Positions 15,033 to 19,594 of a stretch of 19,594 nucleotides of DNA are shown here, in pieces (the stretch's first letter is position 1; each line of letters starts with the position of its first letter). The DNA comes from an uncultured Collinsella sp. (GTDB taxonomy: Bacteria > Actinomycetota > Coriobacteriia > Coriobacteriales > Coriobacteriaceae): assembly GCA_900550415.1 (NCBI GenBank), contig URSO01000046.1, positions 1 through 19,594 on the forward strand, written 5' to 3'. Below the pieces are notes generated by a model that worked only from the letters and a program-made list of their open reading frames with translations, was not told the DNA's origin and made no database searches. A program made the position numbers and the translations under genes.

Positions 15033-15443
15033 TTAGAACTCGACCGGCACCCATTCGTCATGGTTGCAGATAAAGGCCTCGGGTTCCTCCACGCTAAAGA
15101 AGACGAGCGTGGGATCGTCTGCGCCCTCGTAGTGCTCGCCTAGGCGCTCCAGGTGCTTCCAGCCTGCCTCGCGCATATCGGGAGCGGCCTGGTCATCCAG
15201 ACCCGCATGCCCGCGCAAGATGAGCCAGCCATGGCCCGGCCACCAACTCGTAGCCTCGAAGCGTTGATTTTGCAGCAGCTCTTGCCACACGTCTTTGGCG
15301 CGCGCCGTTACAAACCACAGCTTGCCGTCCTGGATCTGCGCAAACGAAAACGGACGCACATGCGGCTGCCCGTCAACGCTCGTCGCCAAATACCATGCCG
15401 GCACCGACGTCAGATACTCCAACACTGTATTCAATCCGTCCAT
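15033..15443 (-). CDS. PNPOx-like split-barrel protein, probable flavin binder (copy 1)
   Basis: Small cytoplasmic protein of 136 residues resembling the pyridoxamine 5'-phosphate oxidase-related FMN-binding split barrel. Typical features are PAWYLATSVDGQPHVRPFSF near residues 15-34, DGKLWFVTARAKDVWQEL and a central FEATSWWPGHGWLILRG strand pair. Members bind FMN, F420 or haem, and the exact reaction cannot be told from sequence. ATG 15443 sits directly after CAGGAGGACAC; an upstream GTG at 15458 would put that ribosome site inside the gene. It follows a paralogue by 54 bases and is the last gene before a strong terminator, in what looks like the FMN-riboswitch operon. Confidence 0.83.
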   Translation of the reverse strand: MDGLNTVLEYLTSVPAWYLATSVDGQPHVRPFSFAQIQDGKLWFVTARAKDVWQELLQNQRFEATSWWPGHGWLILRGHAGLDDQAAPDMREAGWKHLERLGEHYEGADDPTLVFFSVEEPEAFICNHDEWVPVEF

Positions 15444-15497
15444 GTGTCCTCCTGGCACTAGTCTTTTTGGGTCGGGGCTGCTTTAGCTGCCCTAGGG

Positions 15498-15944
15498 TTA
15501 AAGCTCCAGGCGCTCCTCGCTGCCGTCGATATCGCAGAAGCGGGCGACGATATTGCGGACCGAGAAAAACGCAAGGCGGCCGTCATTGGCACTCTCGTGT
15601 TCCTCGCCGATGCCCGCCATGTGCTTAAAACCCGCTTGACGCACCTTGTCGCTCGCAACCGCGTCGTCCTCGAGCGCGGCCTCGCCGGTCAGCACAATCC
15701 AACACTCCCCCGGTTTCCAACCCGAAACCTCAAACTTGGGGTTCGCGCTGAGCTCGGCCCACACGTCCTTATCGCGCGAGGTGCAAAACCACAGCTTGCC
15801 ATCATCGACCATGGCAAACGAGAACGGCCTCACGCGCGGCTGATGTCCGTCCGTCACGTCGATCGTGGCGAGATACCACGCCGGAATACGCCTAAGATAC
15901 GAACAGGCGCGCTCGAGCTGCGCCGTGCGGTCGTTGTCGGTCAT
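15498..15944 (-). CDS. PNPOx-like split-barrel protein, probable flavin binder (copy 2)
   Basis: Protein of 148 residues, a clear paralogue of the 15033-15443 product. Shared blocks are PAWYLAT, VRPFSFA, DGKLWF, KDVW, a G-x-A-x-L-x-D segment, AGxKH and FFSV, aligned with only short gaps. The C-termini diverge (RFCDIDGSEERLEL here). ATG 15944 follows AAAGGGG. It starts 30 bases after the EcfT stop on the same strand, so co-transcription with the riboflavin transporter is likely. A flavin cofactor is inferred from fold and context; substrate unknown. Confidence 0.83.
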   Translation of the reverse strand: MTDNDRTAQLERACSYLRRIPAWYLATIDVTDGHQPRVRPFSFAMVDDGKLWFCTSRDKDVWAELSANPKFEVSGWKPGECWIVLTGEAALEDDAVASDKVRQAGFKHMAGIGEEHESANDGRLAFFSVRNIVARFCDIDGSEERLEL

Positions 15945-15974
15945 AGGGACCCCTTTCCTGCGCTCGAATCGCGC

Positions 15975-16775
15975 CTAAACAAGTTGAAGATTGATGACGA
16001 TGACGCAGATGAGCAGCAACGTCGTCACCACCGCCGCCAACGCATCGCCACGGCCAAACGCAAGCGCATGCAAACGCGTGCGGCCCTGCTCGCCATGATA
16101 GCAACGGGCATCCATGGCGGCAGACAACGTCTCGGCATGACGGAACACACCCGTGAACAGCGGAATCGCCACACTGCCAAGCATACGAACGCCGCCGAGC
16201 GGGCCTCCCGTCACGCGCGCGCCGCGGCTCGCCTGCGCATCGGCCGTCTGCTTCATCTCGGTGGCAAACTGCGGCATAAAGCGCAGCGCGATACCCATAA
16301 TCATGCCGAGCTCGTGCGCAGGAAGTCCCACACGCGCAAACGGCGCGAGCAGGCGCTCAAAGCCCGCGGTGAGGTCGAGCGTCGGTGTGGTGAGCGTAAT
16401 GGCGCTCATGCCGGCCATCATCAAGGTCAGGCGGCACGCCATAAAGGCGGCGGAATGCAGCGAGCCCTCGCTTATCTGCAAAAGGCCGAGCTGCCACAGA
16501 ATGCGCCCGCTTTGGTCGGAAAACAGGTTGAGCACCGCGACCACCGCGACGATCGCCAGCAGTGGCGCCATCGATGACAGGACGCGACGAGCCGGCACCC
16601 GGGACACGGTATAGATCAGGACAACGAAGATTGCGACCGGGGCCAGCCCGCGGAAGCTGCCGACCGTGAGCGTCGTGATCAGAAACACAAAGCCCAAGAG
16701 CAACTTAGTTCGCGGGTCCAGGCGGTGGATTGCACTATCGCCGGGATAGTAGCTGCCAAACGAAAACGCCTCCAT
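15975..16775 (-). CDS. ecfT: ECF transporter transmembrane coupling protein EcfT
   Basis: Membrane coupling subunit of 266 residues of an energy-coupling-factor vitamin importer. Hydrophobic segments lie at about residues 24-40, 43-60, 68-86, 108-128 and 245-264. Two cytoplasmic Ala-Arg-Gly type coupling motifs that plug into the ATPase grooves are visible: QASRGA (181-186) and MDARCY (221-226), the second with Cys in place of Gly. The start overlaps the EcfA stop in TAATG and is preceded by GAGGAGGG, so the two are translationally coupled. It joins the S component (18676-19266) to the fused ATPase and may also serve other S components in the genome. Confidence 0.93.
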   Translation of the reverse strand: MEAFSFGSYYPGDSAIHRLDPRTKLLLGFVFLITTLTVGSFRGLAPVAIFVVLIYTVSRVPARRVLSSMAPLLAIVAVVAVLNLFSDQSGRILWQLGLLQISEGSLHSAAFMACRLTLMMAGMSAITLTTPTLDLTAGFERLLAPFARVGLPAHELGMIMGIALRFMPQFATEMKQTADAQASRGARVTGGPLGGVRMLGSVAIPLFTGVFRHAETLSAAMDARCYHGEQGRTRLHALAFGRGDALAAVVTTLLLICVIVINLQLV

Positions 16776-18679
16776 TAGCAGCCCTCCTCTCGCGCGACCG
16801 TCTTGGATTTAGCAATGTCCGTGACGTTAGAAGAACCGTCTGAGCGACCGATCAGCAAATCTGCCAACTCGTCGGCCAACGACTCAACCGTATAGAGCCC
16901 GCCGCAACGCAGCGGCACGCCCGCTTCCGCAAGCGCCAGCGCCATGCGCTGGGCAGCGGGAACACCCAAGCCGATTGATTTAAGCTCATCCGCACGCGCA
17001 AAAACCTGAGCGGGCGTGCCCTCGGCAAACACCGCGCCCTCATTCATCACGACAATACGGTCGCAGCAATTGGCAAGGTCATCCATACTGTGTGAGACCA
17101 TGACGACGGTCAGGCCCCCATGGTGAAGTCGATCGATAAGCTCCAGGAAATCACTGCGCGCCGCCGGATCGAGCCCCGCCATGGGCTCGTCGAGCACCAG
17201 GACCTCGGGTTCCATGGCAAGCACGCCGGCAAACGCCACACGCCGTTGCTGACCGCCCGAAAGCTCAAAGGGACTCTTGTCGCCGACCGTGGAAAGATCG
17301 AGGCCCACGCGCGAGAGTGATGACTCGACACGACGGTCGACTTCATCTTGCGGCAAGCCAAGGTTGTGCGGACCAAACGCCACGTCCTGCGCCACGGTTT
17401 CGGCAAACAGCTGACGCTCAGGATACTGAAATACCACGCCGACCTTGGCCTTAACCGCAGCGGCGTCTTTCTTGTTTGATAGATCGAGCCCCAGCGCGCG
17501 AACGGATCCCTCCTGGGGGCGAATCAAACCGTTGAGATGCTGGACCAGCGTCGACTTACCCGAACCGGTATGACCTGCCAAGCCCAGGAACTCGCCGCAA
17601 CGCACCGTCAGCGATACATCGCGCAGCGCCCACGGACTGCTGGGGTCGTTTCCCCAGAGAGCCTGTTTGCTCGATTTGCCCGCAGTGACCGAGCGCTTAT
17701 GCCAGCGGCGGCGCTCGCGCGGACTGAGCGAATAACTGTACGAAACATGGGATAGCTCTATGACGGGCTCCGACGCTGCTGTTCCATCGTTTGCAGAGGA
17801 TGCGTTGTCGAGCATACGAGGATCGGACTCAAAGGGCCGCCCCACGATGTCTACCCCACTCCGCTCGGCATAAGCCTGCGCAATCTCGGCGACCATATCC
17901 GCCTCACGCACCTGCGCGCAAACGGGTACGCCCTTCGCACGAAGTGCCCTACCTAGACAGCACGACGCCGGCATATCCAAGTTGAGCTGCGCAAGTTCGT
18001 CCGCCCGCGTCAAGATTTCCTCGGGCGTACCGAGCATGGCAACGCGCCCCGCCCGAAACACCGCGACACGATCGGCCTCGGCGGCCTCTTCCATAAAGTG
18101 CGTAATCATCACGATGGTCATGCCGCGAGCGTGCAACACGCGGCAAACCTTCATAAGGCCCTTGCGCCCGCGTGGATCGAGCATCGAGGACGCCTCGTCC
18201 AAAATGAGCACGCGCGGTTCCATGGCGAGCACGCCGGCAAGCGCCACGCGCTGCTTTTGTCCGCCCGAAAGTGCATGGGTCTCGTGGCGCTCGAAGCCCA
18301 CCAAACCCACGCCCTTCAGTGCCTCGCGTACACGCTGCGCGATCTGGGCCGATTCCACCCCAAGGTTTTCGGGACCAAAGGCAACATCGTCCTCGACAAG
18401 CGTCGCCACCAGCTGATCATCCGGGTTCTGGAATACCATGCCCGCGGTCGAGCGAATGTCGTAGACCAGCTCGGGATCGGACGCGTCCATGCCGTTGACG
18501 CGCACCGTTCCCGTATCGGGCTGCAGCAGCGCGTTCAAATGCTTGGCGAACGTCGACTTGCCCGACCCGTTGCCGCCGAGGATGCAGAAAAACTCGCCAT
18601 CCTCGATGTTCAGATCGATGCCGTCGAGTGCCGGTGTGGCACCGTCATAGCTAAAGGAAACGCCCCGACACTCAATCAT
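16775..18679 (-). CDS. ecfA: Fused ECF transporter ATPase (EcfA1-EcfA2 in one chain)
   Basis: Cytoplasmic ATPase of 634 residues carrying two complete nucleotide-binding domains; most ECF systems use two separate chains of about 280 residues. Domain 1: Walker A GGNGSGKST (35-43), signature LSGGQ (137-141), Walker B LILDEASSMLD (158-168), H-loop His194. Domain 2: Walker A GHTGSGKST (369-377), signature LSGGQ (473-477), Walker B LVLDEPMAGLD (494-504), H-loop His530. DEASSMLD is EcfA1-like and DEPMAGLD EcfA2-like, so both halves look active. Residues 318-348 are an Arg/Lys-rich insert (RERRRWHKRSV) near the start of domain 2. The start overlaps the S-component stop in ATGA, and its own stop overlaps the EcfT start. 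Confidence 0.94.
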   Translation of the reverse strand: MIECRGVSFSYDGATPALDGIDLNIEDGEFFCILGGNGSGKSTFAKHLNALLQPDTGTVRVNGMDASDPELVYDIRSTAGMVFQNPDDQLVATLVEDDVAFGPENLGVESAQIAQRVREALKGVGLVGFERHETHALSGGQKQRVALAGVLAMEPRVLILDEASSMLDPRGRKGLMKVCRVLHARGMTIVMITHFMEEAAEADRVAVFRAGRVAMLGTPEEILTRADELAQLNLDMPASCCLGRALRAKGVPVCAQVREADMVAEIAQAYAERSGVDIVGRPFESDPRMLDNASSANDGTAASEPVIELSHVSYSYSLSPRERRRWHKRSVTAGKSSKQALWGNDPSSPWALRDVSLTVRCGEFLGLAGHTGSGKSTLVQHLNGLIRPQEGSVRALGLDLSNKKDAAAVKAKVGVVFQYPERQLFAETVAQDVAFGPHNLGLPQDEVDRRVESSLSRVGLDLSTVGDKSPFELSGGQQRRVAFAGVLAMEPEVLVLDEPMAGLDPAARSDFLELIDRLHHGGLTVVMVSHSMDDLANCCDRIVVMNEGAVFAEGTPAQVFARADELKSIGLGVPAAQRMALALAEAGVPLRCGGLYTVESLADELADLLIGRSDGSSNVTDIAKSKTVAREEGC

Positions 18680-19266
18680 GCGCGGCCTTTGACCTGGTCC
18701 TTCTTGGGCGTGATGAGATTAGAGACCGCCTTGTACACCGCCAGCGTCAACACCGAGTTGAGCACGGTCTTGATAAGGTTAAACGGCAAAACGGCGGGAA
18801 GCATGAGCGGGGCGATCACATCAACCGAGCCATACCAGAACCAAACGCCGATGGTCAGGTTCGCGACCATGGACAGCGCCGTAGCGGCAATGACGCCGAG
18901 CGCCAGGCCAATCACGGCACCCTTGTAGGTGTGCATCTTTTGGTAGACGATAGCCGCAGGCAGAATGTAGCCCAGCGTGGCAACCAGGTTCATAAGCGCG
19001 CCGACCCAGTCACCCGTAGTGAGCGCATGGATAACGATCGCCATGGCGGCAACGGCAGTGCCGGCACCAGGGCCATACGCAAATCCACACACCATCGCCG
19101 GCACCAGCGACGGGTCATACGTCAAAAACGGCGCCGAGGGAAGGATGGGCAGCTGCACATACATAAACAGCGCTCCCAAGGCGCACATCAACGCCATAGT
19201 AACGAGCTGTTTGGTGCTCCACCTATTCGTGTTCTCAAAATGGATATGCTGCGACTGTTCAGACAT
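18676..19266 (-). CDS. ribU: ECF riboflavin transporter substrate-binding component RibU
   Basis: Integral membrane S component of 196 residues that captures riboflavin, with about six spans. The RibU-type N-terminal part is visible: ALMCALGALFMYVQLPILP, then FLTYDPSLVPAMVCGFAYGP, with FNLIKTVLNSVLTLAVYK near the C-terminus. The FMN riboswitch directly upstream strongly supports riboflavin as ligand. The start is ATG 19266, which has AGGTG at a 6-base distance. An in-frame ATG at 19287 falls inside the conserved GGATGAAAGA end of the riboswitch and is rejected. First gene of ribU-ecfA-ecfT followed by two PNPOx-like genes. Regulation: repressed when FMN is plentiful. Confidence 0.93.
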   Translation of the reverse strand: MSEQSQHIHFENTNRWSTKQLVTMALMCALGALFMYVQLPILPSAPFLTYDPSLVPAMVCGFAYGPGAGTAVAAMAIVIHALTTGDWVGALMNLVATLGYILPAAIVYQKMHTYKGAVIGLALGVIAATALSMVANLTIGVWFWYGSVDVIAPLMLPAVLPFNLIKTVLNSVLTLAVYKAVSNLITPKKDQVKGRA

Positions 19267-19275
19267 AAGATCACC

Positions 19276-19462
19276 TGCCTCTTTCATCCGGACTCTAACC
19301 GTTGGTACTGGGATTTCACCAGTTCAGCCGGCATGCGAACCAACGTACGCACGGGTCGCGGACTCATCGGCTCGGTCACAGGCATCTCGCCTGCGCCACG
19401 GCGCCCCTTTGACACCGCCCGATTTACCGCCAGTGGGGAATTCCACCCCGCCCTGAAACAGC
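19276..19462 (-). ncRNA. FMN riboswitch (RFN element)
   Basis: The minus strand shows the conserved RFN blocks in order: CAGGGCGGGGTGGAATTCCC then ACTGGCGGT, GAGTCCGCGACCC, ACTGGTGAAATCCCAGTACC and AGAGTCCGGATGAAAGA. The 3' end of the aptamer lies only about 13 bases from the ribU start codon and abuts AGGCAGGTGATC, the ribosome binding region. No separate terminator hairpin with a T-run fits in that space, so control is most likely at translation initiation through masking of the ribosome site. Confidence 0.96.
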
Positions 19463-19469
19463 AATTGCA

Positions 19470-19497
19470 AGTGTAGCACGAGCAATCGTTCGCGCAA
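19470..19497 (-). promoter_or_regulatory. Putative promoter of the FMN riboswitch operon
   Basis: On the minus strand TACACT (19475-19470) is preceded by TGC, an extended -10, with TTGCGC (19497-19492) 16 bases upstream. Transcription would start near 19463, right at the 5' end of the riboswitch. Confidence 0.5.
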
Positions 19498-19574
19498 GTA
19501 TGCCAAGGGTAATTTATGGCTGGGACCAGTTGCCGCAACAACCACGTTCCCCACCCATTCCAAAGTAGCGCGCC

Positions 19575-19593
19575 TTTCGCGCAAAGCGCGAAA
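19575..19593. other. Short perfect hairpin at the window edge
   Basis: TTTCGCGC (19575-19582) and GCGCGAAA (19586-19593) form an 8-bp stem with loop AAA. It may be the end of a terminator for a gene beyond the window; the flank needed to decide is missing. Bases 19498-19574 show no gene or further structure that I can support. Confidence 0.35.
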
Positions 19594-19594
19594 C

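Noticed and set aside
15444..15458. GTG start for PNPOx-like copy 1
   Set aside because: The codons between GTG and ATG are the ribosome binding site itself (CCAGGAGGACAC).
1..19594. CRISPR array, insertion sequence, prophage or toxin-antitoxin module
   Set aside because: No regularly spaced repeats, transposase or integrase motifs, terminal inverted repeats with target duplications, or small overlapping toxin-type gene pairs were seen.

Overview
The window is a gene-dense stretch of about 60% G+C. It carries strong AGGAGG-type ribosome binding sites, tight TAATG and ATGA gene couplings, FMN-riboswitch control of riboflavin uptake and an argCJBD cluster. Protein style (a fused EcfA1-EcfA2 ATPase, a UgpC/MsmX-type ATPase with a Lys-rich insert, SRRQF-type lipoprotein signals) suggests a gut actinomycete of the class Coriobacteriia, most like Collinsella. 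That placement is from memory of families, not from a search.

Layout. (1) 1-3734, minus strand: a carbohydrate ABC importer read as binding lipoprotein, permease, permease, ATPase (the last cut by the window edge). A GntR/HutC (TreR-like) repressor gene lies upstream on the same strand (4041-4760). The promoter between them overlaps several TTGT/ACAA inverted repeats. (2) 4988-7438, plus strand, divergent from the repressor: a PTS permease with domain order EIIC-EIIB fused to a C-terminal HAD (Cof-type) phosphatase domain. (3) 7554-9737, plus strand: a trans-polyprenyl diphosphate synthase, a signal-less peptidoglycan-binding-repeat protein and tRNA-Gln(UUG), closed by a bidirectional terminator. 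(4) 9880-14766, minus strand: argC-argJ-argB-argD, with paired ARG-box-like repeats upstream of argC and a branched, T6-tailed hairpin between argC and argJ. (5) 15033-19462, minus strand: an FMN riboswitch, the riboflavin S component (ribU), a fused two-domain EcfA, EcfT, then two tandem PNPOx-like split-barrel proteins, ending in a strong terminator at 14935-14987.

How the parts work together. The ABC importer and the PTS permease probably both feed sugars into the cell and may share the TreR-like repressor. The HAD domain could dephosphorylate the sugar phosphate the permease produces. The arg cluster makes ornithine by the acetyl-recycling route: ArgJ, a feedback-sensitive-type ArgB, ArgC and ArgD. 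The riboflavin operon appears to couple vitamin uptake to two likely flavin-binding proteins.

Most worth follow-up: the EIICB-HAD fusion, the structured element between argC and argJ, the riboswitch operon containing PNPOx paralogues, and the unexplained C-terminal domain of the peptidoglycan-binding-repeat protein. No transposase, integrase, phage gene or CRISPR array is visible.
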